Assembly (NCBI RefSeq): GCF_007923445.1
Contig: NZ_VOJI01000003.1
Span: 1-64,000, forward strand
Source: Puniceibacterium confluentis
GTDB taxonomy: Bacteria; Pseudomonadota; Alphaproteobacteria; Rhodobacterales; Rhodobacteraceae
DNA: 64,000 nt
Direction: 5' to 3'
A program made the translations under genes and the position numbers. The notes under the pieces were generated by a model that did no database searches, had not been told where the DNA came from, and saw only the letters and a list, made by a program, of their open reading frames with translations. Shown one piece after another: positions 27,614 through 36,887 of this stretch. Numbering within the stretch: position 1 is the first letter of the stretch; each line of letters starts with the position of its first letter.

Positions 27614-28705
27614 ATGAACCGCAGAACCCTTCTCAGCACAGCCGCCGCGACCCTTGTCGGCACAACCCTGGCCACCGGAGCCTTTGCCGCCGCCCATGGC
27701 GACAAGGTCAAGGTCGGCTTTATCTTTGTCGGCCCGATCGGCGACGGTGGCTGGACATATGAACACAACAAGGGCCGACTCGCCGTCGAAGAGGCATTCG
27801 GGGACAAGGTCGAAACCGTCTATCAGGAATCCGTGCCCGAGGGTGCAGACGCCGAACGGGCGATCACCCAGATGGCGCTGTCGGGCGCGAATCTGATCTT
27901 CACCACCTCGTTCGGCTACATGGACCCGACCATCAATGTCGCGGCCAAGTTTCCGGACGTGAAATTCGAACATGCCACCGGTTTCAAGCGCTCCGACAAC
28001 GTCGGCGTCTATTCGGCCCGCTTCTACGAAGGCCGCGCCATTCAGGGCCACATCGCCGGCAAGATGACCAAGTCCAACAAGATCGGCTATATCGCCTCTT
28101 TCCCGATCCCAGAGGTCATCCGTGGCATCAACTCGGCCTATATCCACGCTAAGAAGGCAAATCCCGATGTCGAATTCTCGGTGATCTGGGCCTACACCTG
28201 GTTTGATCCGGCCAAGGAATCCGACGCCGCCCGCGCGCTGATCGAAAACGGTGCCGACGTCATCCTGCAGCACACCGATTCCACCGCTCCGCAGGCAGCA
28301 GCGCAGGAAAAGGGCAATGTCATCACGTTCGGTCAGGCCTCGGACATGGCGGAATATGCGCCGATGCCGCGGGTGTCGTCGATCATCGACAACTGGTCAC
28401 CCTATTACATCGAACGGGTGCAGGCGGTGATGGATGGCACCTGGGAATCCGATGACACCTGGGACGGCATCGGGTCCGGCATGGTCGGTATCGGCGAAAT
28501 TTCCGACGCCGTCCCGGCGGATGTGAAGGCCGAGGCGCTGGAATTGAAGGACAGGATCGCGGCTGGCGACTATCACCCCTTCACCGGTCCGCTGAACAAG
28601 CAGGACGGTTCGGTCTGGCTGGCCGAGGGCGAGACCGCTCCGGACGGCGATTTGCTGGGCATGAATTTCTACGTCGAAGGACTGACGGGAGATATCCCGA
28701 ACTGA
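27614..28705 (+). CDS. BMP-family substrate-binding protein
   Basis: A 363-residue periplasmic binding protein of the BMP/PnrA (Med) family, which binds purine nucleosides or bases. The signal peptide has a double arginine (MNRRTLLSTAAATLVG) and ends near AFAAAHG. The mature part begins with KVGFIFVGPIGDGGWTYEHNKG, the typical first strand and loop of the family, and aromatic residues such as Trp in GGWTYE and VIWAYTW could stack on a purine. Its place after xdhABC and its own transporter genes supports purine uptake. The exact ligand is not shown by the sequence. Confidence 0.92.
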   Translation: MNRRTLLSTAAATLVGTTLATGAFAAAHGDKVKVGFIFVGPIGDGGWTYEHNKGRLAVEEAFGDKVETVYQESVPEGADAERAITQMALSGANLIFTTSFGYMDPTINVAAKFPDVKFEHATGFKRSDNVGVYSARFYEGRAIQGHIAGKMTKSNKIGYIASFPIPEVIRGINSAYIHAKKANPDVEFSVIWAYTWFDPAKESDAARALIENGADVILQHTDSTAPQAAAQEKGNVITFGQASDMAEYAPMPRVSSIIDNWSPYYIERVQAVMDGTWESDDTWDGIGSGMVGIGEISDAVPADVKAEALELKDRIAAGDYHPFTGPLNKQDGSVWLAEGETAPDGDLLGMNFYVEGLTGDIPN

Positions 28706-28756
28706 TCTCGCAGCCCGGCAGTTCCCTGTGTCCTGCCTGGCACCTGTCGCAAGTCC

Positions 28757-28811
28757 GCCGATGGGTTCCATCGGCCTCCCCTGTCGCGCTTGGCGCGGCA
28801 GGGTATTTTTT
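28757..28811 (+). terminator. Double hairpin terminator of the xdh-importer operon
   Basis: Hairpin one pairs gccgatgg (28757-28764) with ccatcggc (28768-28775). Hairpin two pairs ccctgtcgcgc (28779-28789) with gcgcggcaggg (28793-28803) with one G-U type mismatch, and is followed by tattttttc. The second is a good intrinsic terminator about 75 bases after the binding-protein stop. Confidence 0.8.
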
Positions 28812-28950
28812 CGACCGGGTACAACCGCAAGCGCGGGCGGCACGCCGTGCCCTGGCAGTCTTGCCCCACAGGGGCAGCCGCTTTCCAAGCCGATCCGGCG
28901 CGACCGCATCCGCCTGGGCCAGGACAGCGGTCTCCTGCGGCACTCCTGTG

Positions 28951-29669
28951 TCAGCGCGATGAGTATACCGGCCCGATCAGTTCCCGCCTGAGCTTGCGCA
29001 CCATCGCGGCCTCAAAGTCCCGATATCCCAGCGCCATCTCGACAAAGGCATCCGGGCCCGAGATCACATAGGCCCGAAAATACGCGCCAAGATCCCCCGC
29101 CCCGGCGTCGGACTGTCCGGCGGGCGGCGGCGCGCCAACCACCAGCCCATTCACCGTGACCGCACCAACCCGGCCGCGGACATCGCGGGGATGCGGCCCG
29201 GTGTTGGATTCGCCATCCCCGACAGATCCAGTGTCCGCTTCCAGCAGGTGCCTTGCTCTTGCAGCAACGCCGCGCCGAACTGCATTGCCGCGCCTATGGC
29301 TGTTGACGGATCGCCGGCGCTCCGCGGACTGGCCGGCAACTGCGCGATGATCCTGTCCAGCACATCCGCGCCGGTGATTTCGGTCCAGCCGAGCAGCAGC
29401 CGCTGGTCACGGGGTCCGCTCCAGTCATATACGGCAAGCCGCACCGGAGCATCGGGCAGTGCCAGCAACGCCGCACGCACCTCGGGATGCGCGAGCGCGG
29501 CGGCCAGCCCGTCCAGCTGCAACCGGTATTCCACCGCATCCACGGAACCGGACACATCCAGCCCCAGCGCCAGCGCCTGACGGCATGCGGCCTGCGCCGG
29601 GCCGCCCATCAGGCCCATCAGGCCCAGCGCAATGCCCAGCGCGGTGGCGCGCAGCCTGACAGCTCTCAT
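28951..29669 (-). pseudogene. DUF1194 protein, frameshifted
   Basis: A von Willebrand A-like DUF1194 protein with a signal peptide (MGLMGGPAQA) and the metal-site-like start GLDVSGSVD. The frame is intact to DLSG near position 29218, then runs out of frame to a stop at 29151. The missing C-terminal half lies in the next frame down to 28951: DGESNTGPHPRDVRG, then GLVVGAPPPAG, YFRAYVISGPDAFVEMALGY and MVRKLRREL. Comparison with the intact neighbour (DLSGDGITNDG) shows that one base is missing at about 29217-29221. This is either a true pseudogene or a sequencing error in a run of G. Confidence 0.8.
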
Positions 29670-30376
29670 CCGCGGCGTTCCGGATGCGGCAGCGACCGCG
29701 TGCCGATCACCATGTCGCTGATCTCGCGGAACAGCTTGCGCGTCATGGCGCGGCGGAAGCCGTCGTAGCCATCCGAGACCTCGACAAAGGCCCCGGAACC
29801 ATGCCGCACCACATCCTCGTAATAGTCCTGCACCTGCGGATCGGCCCCCAGCACGGCAAGCCCGTTGACCGTCACCCCTTCGAACGGAAAATGCCGATAG
29901 GCCAGTTCCGGGCCGAACCCGTCGTTGGTGATGCCGTCGCCGGACAGGTCAATCACACGACGGGTGCAGACCGGGGCCCGTTCCATCAGCGTCGCGCCAT
30001 ACCCCAGCGCAAAGCCCATGGCCGTGGGAAACCGCGTCTCGCTTCGGCGCGCAAGGCGCAGTGTTTTGACCGCCGCGTCGACGGCGGCTTCGCTGTCCAG
30101 CACCGACCAGTCCAGAACGAGCGCCGACTGTTGCCGCCCGCTCCATTCATAGATCGCCAGCGCCACGGTGCCGGGGGCGCCGCGCAGGATCGCCTGGCGG
30201 ATATCGGGATCGTCAAGGGCCGCCGCCAGACCCTGCTGCTGCAATGCGTGTTCGCGGGCGTCCACCGAGGAGGAGACGTCTAGCGCCAGGATCAGCGCCA
30301 GCCGACATCCGCCGCCCGCCTGGGCCAGAACCGGCCCCGACCAGAGCAGGAGCAACAGGCAGAGCGGGCGCAACAT
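29666..30376 (-). CDS. DUF1194 family protein (vWA-like), intact paralogue
   Basis: A 236-residue exported protein. The signal peptide is MLRPLCLLLLLWSGPVLAQA. The mature part begins ALILALDVSSSVDAREH, a MIDAS-like DxSxS motif as in von Willebrand A domains. DLSGDGITNDG follows in the middle and a conserved FVEVSDGYDGFRRAMTRKLFREI block near the end. Function is unknown for the family. The start at 30376 is seven bases after the glyoxalase stop, and the end overlaps the second DUF1194 gene by four bases, so the three form one operon. Confidence 0.85.
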   Translation of the reverse strand: MLRPLCLLLLLWSGPVLAQAGGGCRLALILALDVSSSVDAREHALQQQGLAAALDDPDIRQAILRGAPGTVALAIYEWSGRQQSALVLDWSVLDSEAAVDAAVKTLRLARRSETRFPTAMGFALGYGATLMERAPVCTRRVIDLSGDGITNDGFGPELAYRHFPFEGVTVNGLAVLGADPQVQDYYEDVVRHGSGAFVEVSDGYDGFRRAMTRKLFREISDMVIGTRSLPHPERRG

Positions 30377-30383
30377 CCTGTGC

Positions 30384-30818
30384 CTACCAGTGACCGGTGT
30401 TTTCCATGCTCGCCCAGGGCTCTGCCGGCGGCAGCGACTCGCCCTGCTGCAGCAGTTCGATCGAGATATTGTCGGGCGATCGGACAAAGGCCATATGCCC
30501 GTCGCGGGGCGGACGGTTGATGGTGATGCCGTGGTGTTGCAGGGTCTGGCACATCTCGTAGATGTTTTCGACCGTATAGGCGAGGTGACCAAAGTGACGG
30601 CTGTCCGACGGCAGGCCGTCATCCCCGTCCCAGTTGTATGTCAGCTCTACATCGGCGGTGCCGTCATCCTGATCGGGCGGGCACAGAAACACCAGTGTAA
30701 AGCGGCCACCTGCACTTTCCTTTCGGGCCCGCTCCTTGAGGCCGAGCAGTTTGAAGAAGGCAATCGTCGCGTCGAGGTCTTTGACACGGACCATTGTGTG
30801 CAGGTAGCGGATGGGCAT
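30384..30818 (-). CDS. gloA: Lactoylglutathione lyase (glyoxalase I)
   Basis: A 144-residue VOC-fold enzyme that isomerises the methylglyoxal-glutathione hemithioacetal to lactoylglutathione in the cytoplasm. Metal-site residues of the family are visible: His in YLHTMVRVKDL, Glu in VELTYNWD, His in FGHLAYTVENIY and Glu in NISIELLQ. Length is normal. It is followed at seven bases by the DUF1194 gene, an association whose meaning is unclear. Confidence 0.93.
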   Translation of the reverse strand: MPIRYLHTMVRVKDLDATIAFFKLLGLKERARKESAGGRFTLVFLCPPDQDDGTADVELTYNWDGDDGLPSDSRHFGHLAYTVENIYEMCQTLQHHGITINRPPRDGHMAFVRSPDNISIELLQQGESLPPAEPWASMENTGHW

Positions 30819-30888
30819 GGGGGTGCTCCTTGATCTGAGAATTTCGCTTTGAGGACAGACTAGAGTCTGGCTGCGAAAAGTCGAGCGA

Positions 30889-32244
30889 TCAGAAGCGGGA
30901 CCGGATCCCGGCCTGAAGGCCGAATTCCTCGGAATCGTAGATGCCGACGTTTGAATCGGTTCGCCGGGCGCGCAGCGTCAGACTGGGCACGAAGCCGTAA
31001 TAATCCAGCTTGTTGAACACCAGCGTCACGTCCCCCTGGACCGTATCGTCATTGCGCTCGCCGCCAGTGACCGCATTGCGGGCATGATGTTTGTGCCCGG
31101 CGGTCAGCCCCAGTTCAATGGCGGTGCTGAGGACTGGTTTGGCCAGTTCCAGCCGCAGGTCGATTTCGTGGTCGGCGTAATCCAGGTAGTCCGCCGAAGA
31201 CGATCCTTCGGCATAGTTGAACGAGGTGCTCAGCCGGTGGCCCTGAGGCAAAACGGTCGTCAGCCCGACCGACCCGCGCCAGGCATGGGCGTCCGGGCGG
31301 GTGCCATAACCTTTCTGCGCCTCGCGGGCGGCCCGGAACTGGCCCAGCAGTCCTGGGGTGAAGGCATAGCGCAGCGAGCCGCCCAGGTTGAGGTTGGCAT
31401 AGAGCGGATCGCCGCTGTAAAACACCTTGCCCAGTGTCGCCTCGGCGCCCAGGACAAGCCGGCCATTCTGGCGGATCCAGCTCTGGTCGAGGCCGGTGGT
31501 AAGACTGGTCAGAGCAAAGTCGCTGCCCTTTGCTCCGGGTGCCTTGCGCTTGGCCTCGTCCGAGAGGATGAAATCGCGGTGATAGACCGAAAGTCGCAGC
31601 GACGTGCGCCGGGTCTTGCTTTCGGCCAGCTTGTACGTGGTCGAGATGCCGCCGGAAATCTCGGTTCCGGACAGCGCCTGCGCCGCGCCCTGCAACTGAA
31701 AGACAAACGGCAGGCCGGGCAGCGTGGTTGTTTCGCTCGACGAGCCGTTGTTGATGTTGGAACTGGGGGCGATGTTGAACGACAGCTGCGTCGACCACGG
31801 GTTCTGGCTGCGCACATAGGCATAATCCCGCGCCGCCATCCCCTTGTGAAAATCGCTGGGCGCTGTCTGCACCGCACGCCGCAACCACAGCTGCGCCGAT
31901 GTACGCTTGCCCATCGACGACAGCACCTGGGCGTTGGCAACGGCAGCCGCATATCGCTGCTCATCCCCCGAGGCCACGTTCCACGCCTGTTGTGCCGAGG
32001 CGCGCGCGGCATCGAACTGCCCCAGATCCCGCGCCGCGCGGGCATGCACCATCAGGGCGTCGAAATCGTTCGGATCCCGGTCCAGAAGCGCGCCCGAGAG
32101 CGCCAGCGCCTCGGATGCGTATCCCTTGTTGACTGCCTGCGCCGCAAGCCCGCGCATCTGCGCGGGCGTGAGTTGCATGTCGGGGGTCTGGGCGGCGGCC
32201 GCCGAAGCCAGTGACAGGCAGAGGACAATGGTCTTCCACAGCAT
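30889..32244 (-). CDS. Slam-like outer-membrane protein (surface lipoprotein assembly modifier)
   Basis: A 451-residue exported protein with signal peptide MLWKTIVLCLSLASAAAAQ. Residues about 25-150 are helical TPR-type repeats (ALALSGALLDRDPNDFDALMVHARAARDLGQFDAA). Residues about 160-451 are an alternating beta-barrel ending in Arg-Phe, as outer-membrane proteins do. The N-terminal TPR plus C-terminal barrel layout is that of Slam proteins (DUF560), which move lipoproteins to the cell surface. I chose the ATG at 32244. A candidate client lipoprotein gene ends 34 bases upstream, which is the usual genomic pairing. The specific substrate is inferred. Confidence 0.75.
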   Translation of the reverse strand: MLWKTIVLCLSLASAAAAQTPDMQLTPAQMRGLAAQAVNKGYASEALALSGALLDRDPNDFDALMVHARAARDLGQFDAARASAQQAWNVASGDEQRYAAAVANAQVLSSMGKRTSAQLWLRRAVQTAPSDFHKGMAARDYAYVRSQNPWSTQLSFNIAPSSNINNGSSSETTTLPGLPFVFQLQGAAQALSGTEISGGISTTYKLAESKTRRTSLRLSVYHRDFILSDEAKRKAPGAKGSDFALTSLTTGLDQSWIRQNGRLVLGAEATLGKVFYSGDPLYANLNLGGSLRYAFTPGLLGQFRAAREAQKGYGTRPDAHAWRGSVGLTTVLPQGHRLSTSFNYAEGSSSADYLDYADHEIDLRLELAKPVLSTAIELGLTAGHKHHARNAVTGGERNDDTVQGDVTLVFNKLDYYGFVPSLTLRARRTDSNVGIYDSEEFGLQAGIRSRF

Positions 32245-32278
32245 GACGGTCGTCCTGTTCGCCACTCTCGGGCGGTTT

Positions 32279-33337
32279 TTAGCGTGTAACGATGAAGCCG
32301 CCGGTCTCGCGGACCGTGACACTGTCCTTGGTCGGGTCGTCGCCTTCGACAATGATCACGCCGACAATTTCGCCGCCGGTACCGCTGGTGTGATTGCCCG
32401 ACATCACCGCATAGTAATTGCCGGAGTCCAGGGTTTCGCCCGCAACGCTCGAAAACGCCTCGCCCACCAGTTCGCCGTTCACGTCAGAAACGCCCGGTCC
32501 CACCTTGAAGCGAATGATCGGCAGTTCGGTCAGCGTGGTCGAATACTCGGTTTCAAGCGCATCGATATAGGTTTGCGTCAGGTCCGTGCCGTCGCTGGAG
32601 TAGATGCGCCGGTCGATCACGTAGCCGCGCACCGCGTCGGCACAGGAGATGCCGGTACAGTTGCCGCTGAAGCCGTTGAAGTCGATATCGACCCGCATGC
32701 TGCCCGACGCATACTGCAGCCCGCCGTCACCGTCAAAATCCCGGATCGCGCCATAGTCGCCGGAATAGGTCGCCTGACCCTGGGTCGGAATCGTCACACC
32801 GTTGTTGCGCTGATAGACAAAGCCGCCAAAGCCGTAGGGGATGTAGTTTCCGGTCCGCACGATGGCAAACTCGGTGTTGCCGGTCGCGCTCACGCCGTAC
32901 AGCGCGCGGTGCTGGAACTGCCCGATCGGTGTTGCCGTCAGGAAATCAGGATGTGTGACCGGTGCTTCGTACAGCGCAAAGGTGCCCTGCGCCCCCAGCG
33001 ATCCGGGGCTGGAGCGGCTGAACGCCACGCCGTCCGGCTGGCTGCCGTCAAAGGCCAGACCATCGACAAAAAAGGTGTCCGTTGCAGAGTTCCGCGTGAT
33101 CGAATGCGCAAAACCGTTGCCATCCTCGGTAAACACCTCGGTTCGGAAAATACCCCGGTTCGGCGTCGGGGTGGCGGTGCCCGGCGGCAGCGTGCGATCG
33201 CTTTCGATCGGCGTGCCGGTATCGGTTCCGGTATCGGGTTCTTCTTCTGGTTCCTGAAGCGGGTTGCTGCCGCTGCCCCCGCCGTTGCAGGCAGAAACCA
33301 GCGATAAGGCCAGTATGAGTGTGACAATGCGTTTCAT
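32279..33337 (-). CDS. Candidate Slam-dependent surface lipoprotein
   Basis: A 352-residue lipoprotein. The signal ends in the lipobox LVSAC with Cys17 as the acylated residue, followed by a flexible Gly/Ser/Pro/Glu/Thr linker to about residue 60. The rest is a beta-rich domain with many Gly and aromatic residues. Its final part resembles the beta-barrel lobes of TbpB-like proteins (YSGDYGAIRDFDGDGG, GELVGEAFSS, GGEIVGVIIVEG). It lies directly upstream of a Slam-like gene, 34 bases apart, on the same strand. Together this suggests a surface-exposed binding protein. The ligand is unknown; no heme or transferrin motif is evident. Confidence 0.7.
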   Translation of the reverse strand: MKRIVTLILALSLVSACNGGGSGSNPLQEPEEEPDTGTDTGTPIESDRTLPPGTATPTPNRGIFRTEVFTEDGNGFAHSITRNSATDTFFVDGLAFDGSQPDGVAFSRSSPGSLGAQGTFALYEAPVTHPDFLTATPIGQFQHRALYGVSATGNTEFAIVRTGNYIPYGFGGFVYQRNNGVTIPTQGQATYSGDYGAIRDFDGDGGLQYASGSMRVDIDFNGFSGNCTGISCADAVRGYVIDRRIYSSDGTDLTQTYIDALETEYSTTLTELPIIRFKVGPGVSDVNGELVGEAFSSVAGETLDSGNYYAVMSGNHTSGTGGEIVGVIIVEGDDPTKDSVTVRETGGFIVTR

Positions 33338-33604
33338 GGTACTGCTGCCCCGGATTTTTTTAGGTTTTGCAGGAAAGTCCGGCAGGCCCGGTTGAAAGTC
33401 AATTCAAGTTTGCCGGGCAGGGACTTGAAATTCCGCGACTGAGGCGCTTTTGCCCACACCTGATGTGGTACAATTCCGTCGCTTACTGTCATGATATAGC
33501 CAGTATAGACTCATCTTGTGGGCAAGCCACCGCGCGGCGCAGCCCTGCCGGCGCGCTCGGCGGGGCAATGCAGGCCCTGGACCGCCTCGCCTGCAGCAGC
33601 GGGA

Positions 33605-34084
33605 TCAACCCCGTCTGAGGTATTCGCGCAGCTGACATTCCGGGCTTGCGGAGCGCAGGGGTATGGCAATGTGAGCGGCCCAGTCCGTCAGATCGACATT
33701 CGGGAAAAACGTGTCCGCATCTGGAACTTCGAGGTCCACCTCGGTGATCAGCAGCCTGTGCGCCAGGGGAAGCATCTCTTTGTAGATGCCCGCGCCGCCG
33801 ATGCCGTAGATGCGTGTGTACCCCCGCTCCAGCGCCATTTCCACGGCTGCCTTTACCGAAGGCACGACATTTTCGCTCGCATCCGGGTTGGAGGAAACCA
33901 CGATATTCAGGCGTTTCGACAGCGGCTTGACGGGAAGGCTCTCCCAGGTGTTCCGTCCCATGATCAAGGCTCCTCCCAGCGTCTCACGCTGAAAGAACTT
34001 CAGATCCTCGGGCACATGCCAGGGGATCGTGCCATCCCGGCCAATGGCGCCGTTTCTGGCGCGTGCGACAATCAGCGAGATCAT
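33605..34084 (-). CDS. folA: Dihydrofolate reductase
   Basis: A 159-residue cytoplasmic enzyme that reduces dihydrofolate to tetrahydrofolate with NADPH. Family motifs are visible: ARNGAIGRDGTIPWHVPEDLKFF with the catalytic acidic residue, IMGRNTWESLP, and IYGIGGAGIYKEMLPLAHRLLITEVD. It lies three bases after thyA, on the same strand. The pairing is functional, because ThyA produces the dihydrofolate that FolA recycles. Confidence 0.95.
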   Translation of the reverse strand: MISLIVARARNGAIGRDGTIPWHVPEDLKFFQRETLGGALIMGRNTWESLPVKPLSKRLNIVVSSNPDASENVVPSVKAAVEMALERGYTRIYGIGGAGIYKEMLPLAHRLLITEVDLEVPDADTFFPNVDLTDWAAHIAIPLRSASPECQLREYLRRG

Positions 34085-34087
34085 CTC

Positions 34088-34921
34088 TCAGACCGCCACG
34101 GGCGCGCGGATCGCCGGATCGGGGTCATACCCGGTGATTTCGAAATCCTCATAGCGGAAGTCGAAGATGGAAGTCACATCACGCGTTATTCGCAGCGCGG
34201 GAAGCGGCTTGGGCGTGCGGGACAACTGCAATTTCACCTGTTCCATGTGGTTGGAGTAGATATGGGCATCGCCAAGTGAGTGTATGAAATCGCCGGGCTC
34301 GTGGCCAGTGACATGCGCGAGCATCACCTGCAGCAATGCGTAGGAGGCAATGTTGAAGGGCACCCCCAGGAACATGTCCGCAGAACGCTGGTACAGCTGA
34401 AGATGCAACCGGCCATTGAGAACCCGCACCTGCCAAAGCGCGTGACAGGGCGGCAACGCCATGCGCGACAGCTCGCCCGGATTCCAGGCCGAAACCATCA
34501 GGCGGCGGCTTTCGGGGCTGGTTCTGATCGTGTCGATCAACTGTGTGATCTGGTCCACACCCCTTTTGCGGTAAAGCGGTGCGCCGTCCCGGGTTTCGCC
34601 CGTCGGGTCGAGCGCCGGAAACGCACGCCACTGCTGGCCGTACACCGGGCCGAGATCGCCGTTCTCGTCAGCCCATTCGTCCCAGATGGTCACGCCGTTG
34701 TCCTGCAGGTAGCGAATGTTCGTGTCACCGGACAGGAACCACAGGAGTTCGTGGATGATCGAACGCAGGTGCAGTCTTTTTGTGGTCACCAGCGGAAAAC
34801 CATCCGTCAGGCGATATCGCGACTGCAGCCCGAAATACGAAGTCGTTCCGGTGCCGGTGCGATCGCTGGATTCCTCACCAAGCTCGAGTACGGTGCGGAG
34901 CGCATCATGATACTGCTGCAA
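34088..34921 (-). CDS. thyA: Thymidylate synthase
   Basis: A 277-residue folate-dependent enzyme that methylates dUMP to dTMP. Motifs include the N-terminal [12 protein letters not shown], the catalytic Cys in [12 protein letters not shown], and the substrate-binding [20 protein letters not shown]. It ends with the usual RAPVAV. The length is normal. It forms an operon with folA. Confidence 0.96.
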   Translation of the reverse strand: MQQYHDALRTVLELGEESSDRTGTGTTSYFGLQSRYRLTDGFPLVTTKRLHLRSIIHELLWFLSGDTNIRYLQDNGVTIWDEWADENGDLGPVYGQQWRAFPALDPTGETRDGAPLYRKRGVDQITQLIDTIRTSPESRRLMVSAWNPGELSRMALPPCHALWQVRVLNGRLHLQLYQRSADMFLGVPFNIASYALLQVMLAHVTGHEPGDFIHSLGDAHIYSNHMEQVKLQLSRTPKPLPALRITRDVTSIFDFRYEDFEITGYDPDPAIRAPVAV

Positions 34922-36031
34922 TCTGGCCTCCCAGGGGTCTCTGTATGCTCGAAGCCAACCTTGTCGAGGCTTCAGGCGCTCTTAATCGCAAGGGCCGCGA
35001 TGATGTCAAAGAAGCCCGCAGGCATTCCGGATCAGGCAGAAACGCCGTCAACCAGAGGCAGTCTGTCTCTGGCCGAATAGCGCGCTTTGCCGCGCCGTTC
35101 AACATGCACTGTGACATGGTCGCAGCGTATTTGTGTCGACCTTTGTGCAGACGCCAGGGCGGAAACCGGCGCCGCCTGCTGCGTCGACGCGCAGGATTGA
35201 GGCGGGTCGGCGCTCTGCGGCTCGAGCTCGGGCGGCTGCCTGTCAGAAACCACTGGATTTTCGTGGGGCACATGGGCGCTCTTTTCCGATGATCAAAGTC
35301 GCTGTGCGCGATGTTCTTGACCACCTTCCCGGCGGCTGCATTGAATGTTTGTGGCTTCTTCGTCATCTCGGTTCCCAATCGACATGATGAACCAGAAATC
35401 CTCCGTTATTCAAATCTGTCCCAAAGGCGCTGACGTCAGACGGTGGCCTTAATTTCGCTCTCTCATTCTAGCCGCAACGAGTTTCGAGCCACCGTCCGCG
35501 GCTCGGGCGGCCCAGGGGACGCGGGGGCGGCTACGTCCCGCCCCGATCCTGCTGGCGTTTTTCTGCGCTGGATCCCGTCAGTCGCAGCGTCCGGCTTTCT
35601 CGCGCGCCGTCATCCCGGCGACTGGCAGCGGCGCCAATGTGGTCCGATGCCGGTGCGACCGCAGCGGTGCAGGTTGCGCCCATGCCCGTTCCGTGTGGAC
35701 GTCCCGTCGGCCCGCGGGGTATGCGCCAGCCCACTGACTGCGGGTCGTGTTTGTGCTACCCGGCCAGACAAGGATTCGCGGCATCGCCGCTGCTTTGACG
35801 TCCCCGCGGCTTCGGTTGGTTCGCTCTGCAATCCCGCTGTGACATTGCTGGACGGCCGCCTTGCAGTTCGAGCGTAGCGCGCATGAACTGGTGCCCGATC
35901 ACTCGCATCCAACGCCCACGGAAGCGCACATGGCGGAGACGCGGGAGCGGCAGACAGCCCGGCGCCAAAGCGCCGTCAGGAAAGCCGGTTGGAACCCAGC
36001 CCGCGACCGACCGCCGGAAGGTCCGGTCTGA
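34922..36031. other. 1.1-kb region without a supported gene
   Basis: This interval lies between the thyA start and the ldtR-type stop. Open frames of 60-157 codons exist on both strands, for example 34905-35378 on the minus strand. They lack recognisable domains and clear ribosome binding sites, and their Arg/Pro/Ser-rich composition fits chance translation. It must contain the thyA promoter. The minus-strand stretch from about 35378 to 35270 could be the 5' end of a decayed gene. Nothing more can be supported. Confidence 0.5.
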
Positions 36032-36529
36032 TCAATAGATATAACGAATCTGGTCGGTCCAGTACCGTTCCATCCGCCGCAGGGAAGAGGTAATTTCCTC
36101 GACCCCCTCGGGCCCCAAAACGCCCTTGGTCTCCAGGCCGACAGCGTGACGGGCGAAAAGACCTGAGACGACATCGCGAATTTCGCGCCCCCTCGCAGTC
36201 AGTCGGACCCTGACCGAGCGGCGGTCAATCTCGCACCGCTGGTGGTGCATGAACCCGGTCTCGACCAGTTTCTTGAGATTGTAGCTGACATTGCTGCCCT
36301 GATAATAGCCGCGTGTCTTCAGCTCGCCGGCCGTCACCTCGTTGTCGCCGATGTTGAACAGGAGCAGCGCCTGCACGGCGTTGATTTCAAGCACTCCGAC
36401 CCGTTCGAATTCGTCCTTTATCACGTCGAGCAGCAGACGGTGCAACCGTTCCACCAGTGCCAGCGCCTCAAGGTAGCTGACCATGAAACCATGGTCGGCG
36501 CCTTTTCCCAGTGAGGAATGTATGCTCAT
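36032..36529 (-). CDS. ldtR: MarR-family regulator, LdtR type
   Basis: A 165-residue winged-helix regulator. The N-terminal YLEALALVERLHRLLLDVIKDEFERVG and the DNA-binding part with AGELKTRGYYQGSNVSYNLKKLVETGFM closely follow the LdtR subgroup of alphaproteobacteria. In Liberibacter and Sinorhizobium, LdtR controls an L,D-transpeptidase gene and osmotic tolerance. An L,D-transpeptidase gene is present at 45719 in this window, though not adjacent. The start at 36529 is the first ATG; an internal start at MVSYLEAL is possible. The subgroup assignment is from memory of the family. Confidence 0.8.
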   Translation of the reverse strand: MSIHSSLGKGADHGFMVSYLEALALVERLHRLLLDVIKDEFERVGVLEINAVQALLLFNIGDNEVTAGELKTRGYYQGSNVSYNLKKLVETGFMHHQRCEIDRRSVRVRLTARGREIRDVVSGLFARHAVGLETKGVLGPEGVEEITSSLRRMERYWTDQIRYIY

Positions 36530-36617
36530 CGTCTTCTCCGCCTGATCCGCTCTGACGGAGATTTGGCGAAAAATGACAAAATAGCGTAAAGATCCGCGGC
36601 ATCCGCTAAAAAGCGAC

Positions 36618-36887
36618 CTATCCCGTCGCGATCAACCGGATATCTGCCATCAGCGGGCCAAACCGCTCCGGAGGCATCGCCTGCCCCGTGACCCACTGGT
36701 AGAGATCCTGATCGTTTTCCGACAGCAGACCATCGTAGAGTTCCAGCATCCCGGCATCCATCGCCGCAAGCCGGGCTTCGGCATACCGCGTCAGGATCAG
36801 GTCCATTTCCTTGATGCCCCGCCGCATGGACCGCATGTGCAGCCGCTTCACCATCGTCTCACGCGGCTCGGCTTCCGGCTTGATCAT
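36618..36887 (-). CDS. sdhE: FAD assembly factor SdhE
   Basis: An 89-residue cytoplasmic protein that helps attach FAD covalently to the succinate dehydrogenase flavoprotein. The defining RGxxE motif is present (RSMRRGIKEMDLIL). The helical remainder with YDGLLSENDQDLYQWVTGQ is typical. Its start overlaps the upstream XRE gene stop by four bases. Succinate dehydrogenase itself is not in the window. Confidence 0.92.
   Translation of the reverse strand: MIKPEAEPRETMVKRLHMRSMRRGIKEMDLILTRYAEARLAAMDAGMLELYDGLLSENDQDLYQWVTGQAMPPERFGPLMADIRLIATG

Noticed and set aside
34905-35378. 157-codon minus-strand frame upstream of thyA
   Set aside because: Arg/Pro/Ser-rich, no ribosome binding site or domain, and it overlaps the thyA start; a decayed gene at its 5' end is possible but not supportable.
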